DNA of 64,000 nucleotides from Rhodopseudomonas sp. (GTDB lineage Bacteria; Pseudomonadota; Alphaproteobacteria; Rhizobiales; Xanthobacteraceae): the NCBI RefSeq assembly GCF_013377015.1, contig NZ_JACABA010000004.1, positions 200,336 to 264,335 of the forward strand, read 5' to 3'. The notes beneath the pieces were generated by a model. The model worked only from the letters and a program-made list of their open reading frames with translations, did not search any database and had not been told where the DNA came from. The translations under genes and the position numbers were made by a program. This document shows, in pieces, positions 8,748-17,670 of the stretch. The stretch's first letter is position 1; each line of letters opens with the position of its first letter.

Positions 8748-9584
8748 GTGAGCGCGGCATCCAGACGAAGTGCATTGCCGGGATTCGGGCTCACCATGGG
8801 CCTGACCCTGACCTGGCTGTCGCTGCTGATCCTGCTTCCGCTCGCCGGGCTGTTCGTCAAGACCGCCGAGCTGAGCCTGTCGCAGTTCATCGACATCGTC
8901 ACCAGCGCGCGGACCCTGCACGCGCTGAAGATTTCGTTCGGGCTGGCGTTCGCCGCGGCGCTGGTCAATCTGGTCGCCGGGCTGATCATCGTCTGGGCGC
9001 TGGTACGCTACCGGTTTCCCGGCCGTCGCATCTTCGACGCCATCGTCGACATTCCGTTCGCGCTGCCGACCGCGGTGGCCGGCATCGCGCTGACCACATT
9101 GTTCGCGCAGAAGGGCTGGCTCGGCGCGCCGCTGGCGGCGCTCGGCATCAAGGTGGCGTTCACCCCGCTTGGCATTTTCATCGCGATGATCTTCATCGGG
9201 ATTCCGTTCGTGGTGCGCACCGTGCAGCCGGTGCTGATCGATCTCGACGTCGACATCGAGGAGGCGGCGGAGTGCCTCGGCGCCAATCGCTGGCAGACCA
9301 TCACCAGGGTGATCTTGCCGAGTCTGACGCCGGCGATCCTGACCGGCTTTGCGCTGGCGTTCGCGCGTGCGGTCGGCGAATACGGCTCGGTGATCTTCAT
9401 CGCCGGCAACCTGCCAAACGTCTCGGAGATCGCGCCGCTGTTGATCGTGATCCGGCTGTCGGAGTTTCGCTACGCCGACGCCACCGCGATTGCGGTGGTG
9501 ATGCTGGTGGTGTCGTTTCTGATCATTTTTCTATTGAACCGGCTGCAGCGCTGGGCGCAGACCCGCGCTTTGGCCGTGAGTTGA
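8748..9584 (+). CDS. cysT: CysT (CysU), sulfate ABC transporter permease
   Basis: Inner-membrane permease subunit of the sulfate importer. The 278-aa protein has about six hydrophobic segments and the binding-protein-dependent transport loop ...EEAAECLGANRWQTITRVILPSLTPAI (EAA motif, around residues 168-196) that docks on CysA. The start is a GTG at 8748 with AAGGGG just upstream; no better ATG is available without losing the first transmembrane segment. It is followed 6 bp later by cysW. Confidence 0.95.
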   Translation: MSAASRRSALPGFGLTMGLTLTWLSLLILLPLAGLFVKTAELSLSQFIDIVTSARTLHALKISFGLAFAAALVNLVAGLIIVWALVRYRFPGRRIFDAIVDIPFALPTAVAGIALTTLFAQKGWLGAPLAALGIKVAFTPLGIFIAMIFIGIPFVVRTVQPVLIDLDVDIEEAAECLGANRWQTITRVILPSLTPAILTGFALAFARAVGEYGSVIFIAGNLPNVSEIAPLLIVIRLSEFRYADATAIAVVMLVVSFLIIFLLNRLQRWAQTRALAVS

Positions 9585-9590
9585 CGTGAC

Positions 9591-10514
9591 ATGACGATGG
9601 CGACGACATCCAGCGCGACCCCGGTCGCAACCACGGCGGCGGCGCAGCCCGTGACCGCCAACGCGATTCGGCTGGCGCAGCGCGATGCCCATACCGAACC
9701 GCGCCTGGTGCGCGGCATCGTGATCGGCCTCGCGCTCACCTTCCTGTCGATCTTCGTGGTGCTGCCGCTGCTGCTGGTGTTCGCCGAGGCGTTCTCCAAG
9801 GGCTTCGGATTCTATCTCTCGGCATTGAGTGACCCCGAGGCGCTGTCGGCGATCTGGCTGACGCTGGTCACCGCGGCGATCTCGGTCGGCCTCAATCTGG
9901 TGTTCGGGGTGGCGGCGGCCTGGGCGATCGCGAAATTCGAATTCCGCGGCAGGACCGTACTGATCACGCTGATCGATCTGCCGTTCTCGGTCAGTCCGGT
10001 GATCTCCGGCCTGGTGTTCGTGCTGCTGTTCGGCGCGCAGGGCTATTTCGGGCCGTGGCTGATGGCGCACGGCATCCATATCCTGTTCGCGGTGCCGGCG
10101 ATCGTGCTGGCGACCACCTTCGTGACGTTCCCCTTTGTGGCGCGCGAGCTGATTCCGCTGATGCAGGAGCAGGGCCAGCAGGAAGAGGAAGCCGCAATTT
10201 CGCTCGGCGCGCGCGGCTGGCAGACCTTTTTGAAGGTGACGCTGCCGAACATCAAATGGGGCCTGCTGTACGGTGTTCTGCTGTGTAATGCGCGCGCGAT
10301 GGGCGAGTTCGGCGCGGTCTCGGTGGTGTCTGGCCATATCCGCGGCGAGACCAACACTATGCCGCTGCTGGTCGAGATTCTCTATAATGAGTACCAGCTC
10401 GTCGCGTCGTTCGCGATCGCGTCGCTGCTGGCGTTTCTGGCTCTGGTCACGCTGATTGCGAAGACCGTGCTGGAAGGTCAGATCGAGGAAGGACGGCACG
10501 TCAGTGACGATTGA
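9591..10514 (+). CDS. cysW: CysW, sulfate ABC transporter permease
   Basis: Second permease subunit of the sulfate importer, forming a heterodimer with CysT. The 307-aa protein has a cytoplasmic N-terminal segment of about 45 residues rich in Thr/Ala, then six predicted membrane segments, and the EAA loop [27 protein letters not shown]. The C-terminal block [22 protein letters not shown] is typical of CysW. ATG at 9591 or the ATG two codons later could be the start. The 3' end overlaps cysA by 11 bp, indicating coupled translation. Confidence 0.94.
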   Translation: MTMATTSSATPVATTAAAQPVTANAIRLAQRDAHTEPRLVRGIVIGLALTFLSIFVVLPLLLVFAEAFSKGFGFYLSALSDPEALSAIWLTLVTAAISVGLNLVFGVAAAWAIAKFEFRGRTVLITLIDLPFSVSPVISGLVFVLLFGAQGYFGPWLMAHGIHILFAVPAIVLATTFVTFPFVARELIPLMQEQGQQEEEAAISLGARGWQTFLKVTLPNIKWGLLYGVLLCNARAMGEFGAVSVVSGHIRGETNTMPLLVEILYNEYQLVASFAIASLLAFLALVTLIAKTVLEGQIEEGRHVSDD

Positions 10515-11553
10515 AGTTCGCAACATCGTAAAGCGCTTCGGCTCTTTCACCGCGCTCGACAACGTCGATCTCAAGGTCGAGACCGGCGAGCTGGTGGCGC
10601 TGCTCGGCCCCTCCGGCTCCGGCAAGACTACGCTGCTGCGGATCATCGCCGGGCTCGACTGGCCGGATTCCGGCTCGGTGTCGTTCGACGGCGAGGATGC
10701 GCTGTCGCGCGGCGCCGGCGAGCGCCATGTTGGCTTCGTGTTTCAGCACTACGCGCTGTTCCGGCACATGAGCGTGTTTGAGAACGTCGCCTTCGGGTTG
10801 CGGGTGCAGCCCCGCGCTGTTCGTAAGTCGGAGTCGGAAATTCGGCGGCGCGTCAAGGAGCTGCTCGACCTGGTGCAGCTCGACTGGCTGGCGGACCGCT
10901 ATCCGAGCCAGCTTTCCGGCGGCCAGCGCCAGCGCATCGCACTGGCCCGCGCGCTGGCGATCGAGCCGCGAATCCTGCTGCTCGACGAGCCGTTCGGCGC
11001 GCTCGACGCCAAGGTGCGCAAGGAGCTGCGCAAATGGCTGCGCACGCTGCACGAGGAAATCCACGTCACCTCGATCTTCGTCACCCACGACCAGGAGGAG
11101 GCGCTGGAAGTCGCCAACCGCGTGGTGGTGATGGACAAGGGCCGGATCGAGCAGATCGGCACCCCCGGCGACGTCTATGACGAGCCCGCCACCGCCTTCG
11201 TGCACGGCTTCATCGGCGAGTCGATCATGCTGCCGGTCGACATTCGCGACGGCCGGATCCGGCTCGGCGACAAGGTGCTCGATCTGGAGTCGCAGAACGC
11301 CGCATCGGGTCCGTCAAAACTGTTCATCCGCCGCCACGACCTTGCGGTGGGGCCGGCCGGCAGCGGCGCGCTGCAAGGCGCGGTGAAGCACGTCCGCGCC
11401 TTCGGGCCGATGCATCGCGCCGATATTGTGCTCAATGCCCCCGGCCAGGACACGCTGGTCGAGATCGACGCGCCGCGCGACCGCGAGTTGAAGCCCGGCG
11501 ACCTCGTCGGCCTGCAACCCCGCCGCTACCGGATCTTTGCCGCACGGGAGTAG
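10504..11553 (+). CDS. cysA: CysA, sulfate ABC transporter ATP-binding protein
   Basis: Cytoplasmic ATPase that powers sulfate import. The 349-aa product has Walker [10 protein letters not shown], the Q-loop FQHYALF, the ABC signature LSGGQRQR, Walker B ILLLDEP and the H-loop VTHDQEEA, followed by a C-terminal TOBE-like regulatory domain (from about residue 235). The GTG at 10504 ([13 protein letters not shown]) matches family N-termini; an upstream in-frame ATG at 10456 lies inside cysW and would add a non-homologous tail. It is the last gene of the importer operon; a palindromic intergenic repeat follows 17 bp after the stop. Confidence 0.96.
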   Translation: MTIEVRNIVKRFGSFTALDNVDLKVETGELVALLGPSGSGKTTLLRIIAGLDWPDSGSVSFDGEDALSRGAGERHVGFVFQHYALFRHMSVFENVAFGLRVQPRAVRKSESEIRRRVKELLDLVQLDWLADRYPSQLSGGQRQRIALARALAIEPRILLLDEPFGALDAKVRKELRKWLRTLHEEIHVTSIFVTHDQEEALEVANRVVVMDKGRIEQIGTPGDVYDEPATAFVHGFIGESIMLPVDIRDGRIRLGDKVLDLESQNAASGPSKLFIRRHDLAVGPAGSGALQGAVKHVRAFGPMHRADIVLNAPGQDTLVEIDAPRDRELKPGDLVGLQPRRYRIFAARE

Positions 11554-11569
11554 GTTGCGCCCTCACCAC

Positions 11570-11722
11570 GTCATGGCCGGGCTCGTCCCGGCCATCCACG
11601 AAATATCCGTCGATGCATTTCGATCCGGCCCTGCATGTCTCGGGTCGACTTCGGCAGTTTCGATCGGATCGCTGGTGCGATGCGTGCATCGCGAGGATGG
11701 CCGGGACGAGCCCGGCCATGAC
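11570..11722. repeat. Palindromic intergenic repeat element (copy 1, complete)
   Basis: Two perfectly complementary 28-bp arms, 11570-11597 and 11695-11722, flank a 97-bp centre. The arms carry the internally palindromic core ATGGCCGGGCTCGTCCCGGCCAT. This is a known high-copy non-coding element type in Bradyrhizobium and Rhodopseudomonas. It lies between cysA and glsA and could act as a bidirectional terminator or mRNA-end structure. Related copies are at 17471-17561 and, as a half element, at 39409-39440. Confidence 0.85.
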
Positions 11723-11780
11723 AGCGAGAGGCCGTGCCGGTATCGCGATGGTATGCATCGTGCATGCATGGCAAGCTGTC

Positions 11781-12716
11781 ATGATCACAGAAAATCTAGA
11801 AACCGTCGTCGCCGAGATAGCTGCCGAAATGGCGAAGCGGCCGGATCGCGGCGCGGTCGCGCATTACATTCCGGAATTGGCGCGGGTTGGCCCGCACGCG
11901 TTCGGCATCGCGGTGATCGACGCCGACGGCAATGTCTTCGCGGGCGGCGACGCCGACGTGCCGTTCTCGATCCAGAGCATCTCGAAAGTGTTCACGCTGA
12001 CGCTGGCGCTCGGCAAGATCGGCGACCGGTTGTGGCGCCGGGTCGGCCGCGAACCTTCCGGCAGTCCGTTCAATTCGATCGTGCAGCTCGAACGCGAATG
12101 CGGCGTGCCGCGCAATCCGTTCATCAATGCCGGGGCGATCGCGGTCACCGATGCGATCCTGTCCGGGCACCAGCCGCGCGAGGCGCTCGGCGAAATCCTC
12201 CGCTTCATGCAATTCCTCGCCGCCGATCCCACCATTGCAATCGACGAGGCGGTCGCGGCTTCGGAGCAGCGCACCGGGTTTCGCAACATCGCGCTGGCCA
12301 ACTACATGAAGTCGTTCGGCGTGCTGGAAAACCCGGTGGAGTTCACCCTCGGGGTTTATTTCCATCATTGCGCGATCGCGATGTCGTGCCGGCAATTAGC
12401 GATGGCGGGACGCTTTCTCGCGCATAGCGGCAGGAATCCCTCGACCGGGCATTCGGTGGTATCGCCGCAGCGGGCGCGGCGGATCAACGCGCTGATGCTG
12501 ACCTGCGGCCATTACGATGGCTCCGGCGAATTCGCCTATCGGGTCGGGCTGCCGGGCAAGAGCGGGGTCGGCGGCGGCGTGCTGGCGATCGCGCCTGGCA
12601 AGGCGTCGATCGCGGTGTGGTCGCCGGGGCTGGATCCTTCGGGAAATTCCCATCTCGGCCGGCTCGCGCTGGAGGGGCTGGCCAAGCGGATGGGCTGGTC
12701 GATCTTCGGCGTCTGA
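11781..12716 (+). CDS. glsA: GlsA, serine-type glutaminase
   Basis: Hydrolyses glutamine to glutamate and ammonia in the cytoplasm. The 311-aa length equals that of bacterial glutaminases (beta-lactamase-like fold). The catalytic S-x-x-K is S66-I-S-K69 within [11 protein letters not shown]. Other family blocks are [30 protein letters not shown] and GKSGVGGGV. The ATG at 11781 (MITENLE) is chosen; the longer in-frame reading from 11613 runs through the intergenic repeat and is not expected to be translated. It sits next to the gstI-glnII region, so glutamine breakdown and synthesis genes are neighbours. Confidence 0.95.
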   Translation: MITENLETVVAEIAAEMAKRPDRGAVAHYIPELARVGPHAFGIAVIDADGNVFAGGDADVPFSIQSISKVFTLTLALGKIGDRLWRRVGREPSGSPFNSIVQLERECGVPRNPFINAGAIAVTDAILSGHQPREALGEILRFMQFLAADPTIAIDEAVAASEQRTGFRNIALANYMKSFGVLENPVEFTLGVYFHHCAIAMSCRQLAMAGRFLAHSGRNPSTGHSVVSPQRARRINALMLTCGHYDGSGEFAYRVGLPGKSGVGGGVLAIAPGKASIAVWSPGLDPSGNSHLGRLALEGLAKRMGWSIFGV

Positions 12717-12725
12717 CGCCGGCAT

Positions 12726-12770
12726 TTCAAGGCAAAGCCTCTCAAGGCGACGCCTCTCAAGGTGAAGCTT
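12726..12770. repeat. 15-bp tandem repeat, three imperfect copies
   Basis: Three adjacent 15-bp units, TTCAAGGCAAAGCCT, CTCAAGGCGACGCCT and CTCAAGGTGAAGCTT, start 9 bp after the glsA stop. The unit does not belong to a recognised gene. It sits just before the glsA terminator and might vary in copy number between strains. Confidence 0.75.
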
Positions 12771-12782
12771 CGATCAAAAGAA

Positions 12783-12815
12783 AAGGGCCGAAACGTTTGC
12801 ACGTCGGCCCTTATT
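12783..12815 (+). terminator. Rho-independent terminator of glsA
   Basis: The arms AAGGGCCGA (12783-12791) and TCGGCCCTT (12804-12812) form a 9-bp stem with a 12-nt loop, followed by ATTTAA. It lies 66 bp after glsA and 46 bp before the convergent DUF2735 stop, so it may serve both strands. Confidence 0.75.
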
Positions 12816-12861
12816 TAACTCGCGTCTTTTACGCCCCGCCTGGGCGTCGACCTGATCGTTG

Positions 12862-13059
12862 TCATTGCGGCTTGTCGGCCCCCTCTTCAAGCAAGGCTGC
12901 TTCGTGATACCAGCTCGAGCTGGAGACCGCCTTGGTGGTGCGAGCCGACGTCATTTCGGCGGGCTGAACCGCCGCATGATATCCCGGGAGTCCGGCGCGA
13001 CCGCCGACGGGGAATTGATAGATCCTTGCGGATTCCTGATTCAAGTTCGTAGTCACCAT
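12862..13059 (-). CDS. gstI: GstI-like small protein (DUF2735), putative inhibitor of glnII translation
   Basis: A 65-residue basic/polar protein with the DUF2735 hallmark SARIYQFPVGGRAGLPG and a C-terminal SSWYHEAAL segment. In Rhizobium leguminosarum the gene upstream of and divergent from glnII encodes GstI, a 63-aa protein that blocks translation of glnII mRNA; size, position and orientation all match here. The ATG at 13059 has an AGGAG site five bases upstream; a longer in-frame reading from 13128 lacks one. No helix-turn-helix or membrane segment is visible. Identity as GstI is inferred from context and family; the coding call is firm. Confidence 0.85.
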   Translation of the reverse strand: MVTTNLNQESARIYQFPVGGRAGLPGYHAAVQPAEMTSARTTKAVSSSSWYHEAALLEEGADKPQ

Positions 13060-13137
13060 GTTCTCCTCTGTGGTTCTCCTTGATACGCAGCGCTTCATTG
13101 CGCGGCGCTTCGACTCGCTCTCCACCATATCGGGATC

Positions 13138-13152
13138 GCACGCGCTTCGTGC
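13138..13152. promoter_or_regulatory. Candidate NtrC-binding site in the gstI-glnII intergenic region
   Basis: GCAC-N7-GTGC (GCACGCGCTTCGTGC) matches the half-sites and spacing of NtrC enhancer elements. It lies 79 bp upstream of the gstI start and about 345 bp upstream of the glnII sigma54 element, so it could serve both genes. The match is seen; function is inferred. Confidence 0.5.
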
Positions 13153-13494
13153 AACATGACCAAAGATAAATCATCATTTGGCGAACATTTGCGCATTTGC
13201 GGCCTTGCTTAGTAAGTAAACATCTGTGCAGCGCACCCGTTTGCGCCGCCGCCGGCCTGCGTCCATCCGCTGAAGCGCGGCTTCACCAATCGTGGGCCGA
13301 AGCTGTTAATGAAGTTTCTTGCTTGCGATACGGGCAGTCACGGGGGCGCTGCCTTGATTTTGACCGCAAACCAGGGCACCGCGCAGCTTCAGCAGGACAA
13401 ATGCGCGATCCAGGGTCTGGTTCCCGGTTGTTGGGCGGCGCGGCGCCCACCGCGGGTGATATGGAGGCGACCGTGAGGGCGTCGCGAGGCCAAT

Positions 13495-13510
13495 TGGCAT
13501 AGTCCATGCT
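13495..13510 (+). promoter_or_regulatory. Sigma54 (RpoN) promoter of glnII
   Basis: TGGCATAGTCCATGCT carries GG at 13496-13497 and GC at 13508-13509 with the obligatory 10-bp gap, close to the -24/-12 consensus TGGCAC-N5-TTGC. It lies about 91 bp upstream of the glnII start and predicts a transcript beginning near 13521 with an 80-nt leader, the region expected to be targeted by GstI. Confidence 0.75.
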
Positions 13511-13600
13511 TTATAAATGGCGGTTGCTGGCCGCCGGGTACGCGGTTCCAGCGGACTTTGGGACTCCCCACCTTCGCTTCGTCAACTCAGAGAGAACCGC

Positions 13601-14638
13601 ATGACAAAGTACAAGCTCGAGTATGTCTGGCTCGATGGCTACACCCCGGTGCCGAACCTGCGCGGCAAGACGCAGATCAAGGAATTCACCAATTTCCCGT
13701 CGCTGGACGAACTGCCGCTGTGGGGCTTTGACGGTTCTTCGACGATGCAGGCCGAAGGCAGCAATTCCGATTGCGTTTTGAAGCCGGTCCGCGTGTTCCC
13801 GGATGCCGCCCGCACCAATGGCGTGCTGGTGATGTGCGAAGTCATGATGCCGGACGGTGTGACCCCGCATCCGTCGAACAAGCGCGCCACCATCCTCGAT
13901 GACGAGGGCGCCTGGTTCGGCTTCGAGCAGGAATATTTCTTTTACAAGGACGGCCGTCCGCTCGGCTTTCCCGCCGCCGGCTATCCGGCGCCGCAGGGTC
14001 CGTATTACACCGGCGTCGGCTATTCCAAGGTCGGCTCGGTCGCCCGCAAGATCGTCGAGGAGCATCTCGACCTTTGCCTCGCCGCAGGCATCAACCATGA
14101 AGGCATCAACGCCGAAGTCGCCAAGGGCCAGTGGGAATTTCAGATCTTCGGCAAGGGCTCCAGGCGCGCCGCCGATGAAATGTGGATGGCCCGCTATCTG
14201 ATGGAGCGGCTGACCGAGAAGTACGAGATCGACATCGAATATCACTGCAAGCCGCTCGGCGACACCGACTGGAACGGCTCCGGCATGCACGCCAACTTCT
14301 CCACCACCTATCTGCGCGAGACCGGCGGCAAGGACTATTTCGAAGCGTTGATGAAGGCGTTCGCCGAGAACTGGGAATCCCACATCGCGGTGTACGGTCC
14401 GGACAATCATCTGCGCCTGACCGGAAAGCACGAAACCGCGCCCTGGAACAAGTTCAGCTATGGCGTCGCCGATCGCGGCGCGTCGATCCGGGTGCCGCAT
14501 TCCTTTGTCAACAACGGCTACAAGGGCTATCTGGAAGACCGTCGCCCGAACTCGCAGGGCGACCCCTACGCCATCGCCTCGCAGATCCTGCAGACCATCG
14601 CCTCGGTGCCGACCGCCAAGGCGTCCGCCGCGGCCTGA
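13601..14638 (+). CDS. glnII: GlnII, eukaryote-type glutamine synthetase II
   Basis: ATP-dependent synthesis of glutamine from glutamate and ammonia. The 345-aa length is that of the short GSII class shared with eukaryotes and rhizobia rather than the ~470-aa GlnA. Motifs include WGFDGSSTMQAEGSNSD, the FGFEQEYF catalytic segment, NGSGMHANFST and the C-terminal KHETAPWNKFSYGVADRGAS block. The ATG at 13601 has a GAGAG site; in-frame codons upstream to 13517 lie in the predicted leader. Control is expected to be dual: NtrC/sigma54 transcription and GstI-mediated translational inhibition. A strong terminator follows. Confidence 0.97.
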   Translation: MTKYKLEYVWLDGYTPVPNLRGKTQIKEFTNFPSLDELPLWGFDGSSTMQAEGSNSDCVLKPVRVFPDAARTNGVLVMCEVMMPDGVTPHPSNKRATILDDEGAWFGFEQEYFFYKDGRPLGFPAAGYPAPQGPYYTGVGYSKVGSVARKIVEEHLDLCLAAGINHEGINAEVAKGQWEFQIFGKGSRRAADEMWMARYLMERLTEKYEIDIEYHCKPLGDTDWNGSGMHANFSTTYLRETGGKDYFEALMKAFAENWESHIAVYGPDNHLRLTGKHETAPWNKFSYGVADRGASIRVPHSFVNNGYKGYLEDRRPNSQGDPYAIASQILQTIASVPTAKASAAA

Positions 14639-14663
14639 GGCTTCGGCCGGAACGATTGCATCG

Positions 14664-14695
14664 CGGCCCGGACGCAAGTCCGGGCCGTTTGTCTT
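14664..14695 (+). terminator. Rho-independent terminator of glnII
   Basis: A perfect 10-bp stem, CGGCCCGGAC (14664-14673) with GTCCGGGCCG (14678-14687), a GCAA tetraloop and a following TTTGTCTT tract. It lies 25 bp after the glnII stop. Confidence 0.88.
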
Positions 14696-14825
14696 GCGGG
14701 ATGCCGTTGCGTTCAGCCGGGCGAACAGCGTCCGTGCCCTGGACGCGTCGCCCGTCCAATTTCCCCGCCGTTCACCTTTCAGCCACGGTTGGTGTGCAAC
14801 AACGAGGCTGGTTTGGGGAACTGAC

Positions 14826-15335
14826 ATGAAGCGCGGGGCGGTGGCCGTTTTCGGCCTTTTGGTGCTGGCGGGATGCGCCGGCGAGGCGCCGGTGACCGAG
14901 CAACCGACGATGTATCTGAGCATGGCCAATGGCGGCGCCAAGCTCGATCCGGCCGCGGCGGCCTCGATGATTTCACTGTATCGGCAGAACAACGGCCTCG
15001 GTGGGGTCACGGTCGACCCCGCGCTGATGCAACTCGCCGAAGACCAGTCGATGGCGATGGCCAAGCGCAACAAGCTCGACCATGACGTCAAGGCACCGCT
15101 GGCGAAACGGCTGAATGCCTCGGGATATCCTGCCACGCTGGCGGTGGAGAACGTCTCCGCCGGCTACCATACGCTGGCCGAGGCGTTCTCCGGCTGGCGC
15201 GATTCGCCGCCGCACCGGGCCAATATGCTCAAGGCCGGCGTCACCAAGCTGGGCATTGCCGCCAGCTATGCGCCCAACACCAAATACAAGGTGTTCTGGA
15301 CCCTGATCCTGGCGTCCGCCGAAGCGCCGCGATAA
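14826..15335 (+). CDS. CAP/SCP-domain lipoprotein
   Basis: A 169-residue secreted lipoprotein. The N-terminus MKRGAVAVFGLLVLAGC ends in a lipobox with Cys17. The rest is a CAP (cysteine-rich secretory protein/SCP) domain: LYRQNNGLGGVTVDPALMQLAEDQSMAMA, LDHD, ENVSAGYHTLAEAFSGWRDSPPHRANML and the final KVFWTLILA strand. Bacterial CAP proteins of this type are envelope proteins of unknown enzymatic role. The ATG at 14826 gives the signal peptide; the in-frame reading from 14460 runs through glnII and its terminator and is rejected. Confidence 0.9.
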   Translation: MKRGAVAVFGLLVLAGCAGEAPVTEQPTMYLSMANGGAKLDPAAAASMISLYRQNNGLGGVTVDPALMQLAEDQSMAMAKRNKLDHDVKAPLAKRLNASGYPATLAVENVSAGYHTLAEAFSGWRDSPPHRANMLKAGVTKLGIAASYAPNTKYKVFWTLILASAEAPR

Positions 15336-15429
15336 CCCCGGCGTGATCGCAATGCACCATTTGCATGATTGACGCGGCGGCGTCGGAACGCCACGGTGCG
15401 CCGTCCGTTGTGACACGACACGATCGGAA

Positions 15430-16581
15430 ATGATGGATTCTTCCTCCGATAAACCGGCCGACTCGGCCGCCACCCCCGCGCAGGCGCGGCGGGTGCTGGT
15501 GCTGCAGGGCGGCGGCGCGCTCGGCTCCTATCAGGCCGGGGCCTATCAGGCGCTGTGCCATCACGATTTCGAGCCGCAATGGGTCGCCGGTATTTCTATC
15601 GGCGCGATCAATGCCGCGATCATCGCCGGCAACCCGCGCGAGAACCGCATCGCGAAGCTGAAGGAATTCTGGGAACTGGCGTCGTCGCCGGTGCCGTGGC
15701 AGCCGATGCTGCACAGCGACCGCGCGCATTCGATCTACAACGAGACCAGTGCCGCGGTGATCGCCGCATTCGGTGTGCCCGGCTTCTTCAGCCCGCGGTT
15801 TCCGCCGGCGCAGCTGTTTCCGTCGACCAATCTGGCGTCACTGAGCTATTACGACACCACGCCGCTGCGCGCGACGCTGGAGCGGCTGGTGGATTTCGAC
15901 CTGATCAACCACAACGGCATCCGGCTCAGCGTCGGCGCGGTCAATATCGTCACCGGCAATTTCACCTATTTCGACAATACCAAGCAGAAGATTGGTCCCG
16001 AGCACATCATGGCGTCGGCGGCGCTGCCGCCGGGGTTTCCGGCGATCGAGATCGACGGCGAGTTCTTCTGGGACGGCGGCATCGCCTCCAATACGCCGCT
16101 CGATTATGTGCTGGACTGCGAGCAGGTCGACGATCTGCTGATCTTCCAGGTCGATCTGTTCAGCGCCCGCGGCCGCTTGCCGGAAACCCTGCTGGAAGCC
16201 GCCGAGCGCGAAAAGGACATCCGCTTTTCCAGTCGCACCCGGCTCAACACCGACAAGAACAAGCAGATCCACAACACCCGCAACGCTCTGCGCGATCTGA
16301 TCGGCCGGCTGCCGGACGAGCTGCGCGACGATCCCGCCTACGCCATCCTGCACGAGGCGGCCAAGGAAAACACCGTCACGGTGGTGCATCTGATCTACCG
16401 TAAAAAGGATTACGAGGCGTCGTCGAAGGATTACGACTTCTCCCGCCTCAACATGATCGAGCACTGGAAGGCCGGCGAGCAGGACGTCTACGTCTCGATG
16501 CGGCATCCCGATTGGCTACAACAACCGCAGAACGGCGAGACCATGGTGACCTGGGATCTCACCGCCGACGCCTTCAAATAG
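15430..16581 (+). CDS. Patatin-like phospholipase with C-terminal DUF3734
   Basis: A serine acyl hydrolase with the patatin Ser-Asp dyad: oxyanion-hole GGGALG (residues 27-32), nucleophile motif G54-I-S56-I-G and DGG with Asp215. The C-terminal third, including REKDIRFSSRTRLNTDKNK and the VVHLIYRKKDYEASSKDYDFS block, is typical of the DUF3734-bearing bacterial patatins. There is no signal peptide, so it is predicted cytoplasmic. It is followed 67 bp later by 3-hydroxybutyrate dehydrogenase, a pairing seen in related genomes and consistent with polyhydroxybutyrate or lipid turnover; that role is inference. Confidence 0.92.
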   Translation: MMDSSSDKPADSAATPAQARRVLVLQGGGALGSYQAGAYQALCHHDFEPQWVAGISIGAINAAIIAGNPRENRIAKLKEFWELASSPVPWQPMLHSDRAHSIYNETSAAVIAAFGVPGFFSPRFPPAQLFPSTNLASLSYYDTTPLRATLERLVDFDLINHNGIRLSVGAVNIVTGNFTYFDNTKQKIGPEHIMASAALPPGFPAIEIDGEFFWDGGIASNTPLDYVLDCEQVDDLLIFQVDLFSARGRLPETLLEAAEREKDIRFSSRTRLNTDKNKQIHNTRNALRDLIGRLPDELRDDPAYAILHEAAKENTVTVVHLIYRKKDYEASSKDYDFSRLNMIEHWKAGEQDVYVSMRHPDWLQQPQNGETMVTWDLTADAFK

Positions 16582-16648
16582 CGTCCTTCAGAGAGCTTTC
16601 CCCCGCGCGTCGGGCGTTGTCGAAATCACATCAAACAGGAGCAAGCGA

Positions 16649-17437
16649 ATGGTTAGTCTGACAGGCAAGACCGCGGTGGTGACCGGCTCGACCAGCGGCA
16701 TCGGCTTGGCCTATGCGCGAACCTTCGCCAAGGCCGGAGCCAACATCGTCATCAACGGCATGGGCGAGCCCGCCGAGATCGAGAAGGAACGCAAGGCGAT
16801 CGAGACCGATTTCGGCGTCAAATGCGTGTATTCGCCGGCCGACATGATGAAGGCCGCCGAGATCGCCGGGATGATCGCGCTTGGCGAAACCACCTTCGGG
16901 TCGGTCGACATCCTGGTCAACAATGCCGGCATTCAGTTCGTATCGCCGATCGAGGATTTTCCGATCGAGAAATGGGACGCCATCATCGCCATCAATCTGT
17001 CGTCGGCGTTTCACGGCATCCGCGCCGCCATTCCCGGCATGAAGAAGCGCGGCTGGGGCCGCATCATCAACACCGCCTCGGCGCATTCGCTGGTCGCCTC
17101 GCCGTTCAAGTCGGCCTATGTGGCCGCCAAGCACGGCATCGCCGGTCTCACCAAGACCGCGGCGCTGGAGCTTGCGACCTTCAAGATCACCGTCAACTGC
17201 ATCTCGCCGGGTTACGTCTGGACGCCGCTGGTCGAGAAGCAGATTCCCGACACCATGAAGGCGCGCAATCTCACCAAGGAGCAGGTCATCAACGACGTGC
17301 TGCTGCTGGCGCAGCCGACCAAGCAGTTCGTCACCTCCGAACAGGTCGCAGCCCTGGCGCTGTATCTGTGCGGCGACGACGCCAGCCAGATCACCGGCGC
17401 CAATCTGTCGATGGACGGCGGCTGGACCGCGGCGTAG
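16649..17437 (+). CDS. bdhA: D-beta-hydroxybutyrate dehydrogenase (SDR family)
   Basis: NAD-dependent oxidation of 3-hydroxybutyrate to acetoacetate. The 262-aa protein has the SDR cofactor motif TGSTSGIG (12-19), NNAG, and the catalytic S...Y157-xxx-K161 (SAYVAAKHG). BDH-specific features are IQFVSPIEDFP, the SAHSLVASPFKSAY stretch and the substrate-lid segment PDTMKARNLTKEQVINDVLLLAQPTKQFVT. The start at 16649 has AGGAG upstream. It lies behind the patatin gene and probably forms an operon with it for mobilising stored polyhydroxybutyrate. Confidence 0.95.
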   Translation: MVSLTGKTAVVTGSTSGIGLAYARTFAKAGANIVINGMGEPAEIEKERKAIETDFGVKCVYSPADMMKAAEIAGMIALGETTFGSVDILVNNAGIQFVSPIEDFPIEKWDAIIAINLSSAFHGIRAAIPGMKKRGWGRIINTASAHSLVASPFKSAYVAAKHGIAGLTKTAALELATFKITVNCISPGYVWTPLVEKQIPDTMKARNLTKEQVINDVLLLAQPTKQFVTSEQVAALALYLCGDDASQITGANLSMDGGWTAA

Positions 17438-17470
17438 CGGCAGCTCCTCACAGGCATTCGGCATTCGTGT

Positions 17471-17561
17471 TCGTCGTGGCCGGGCTTGTCCCGGCCATCC
17501 ACGGGAACGTTGAATGCCTCGGCTGTGGTCGTAGATGCTCGCGACAAGCGCGGGCATGACG
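17471..17561. repeat. Palindromic intergenic repeat element (copy 2, degenerate)
   Basis: The left arm (17471-17503, containing GTGGCCGGGCTTGTCCCGGCCATCCACG) belongs to the same family as 11570-11722. The right arm (17531-17561) is decayed (ATGCTCGCGACAAGCGCGGGCATGACG). It lies 34 bp after bdhA. Confidence 0.75.
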
Positions 17562-17670
17562 TGGAAACGACGGTGCGCCGATCAAGCCTCCTTGCAGACG
17601 AGGCTGCACGGCTTTGCGCTACTCTGAAATGTACCGAATAAGGCGGCGAATTCAAACGCTTCGAGATGCC

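Noticed and set aside
13197-13502. 101-codon plus-strand frame in the gstI-glnII spacer
   Set aside because: No ribosome-binding site, and it overlaps the regulatory sites; composition is not protein-like.
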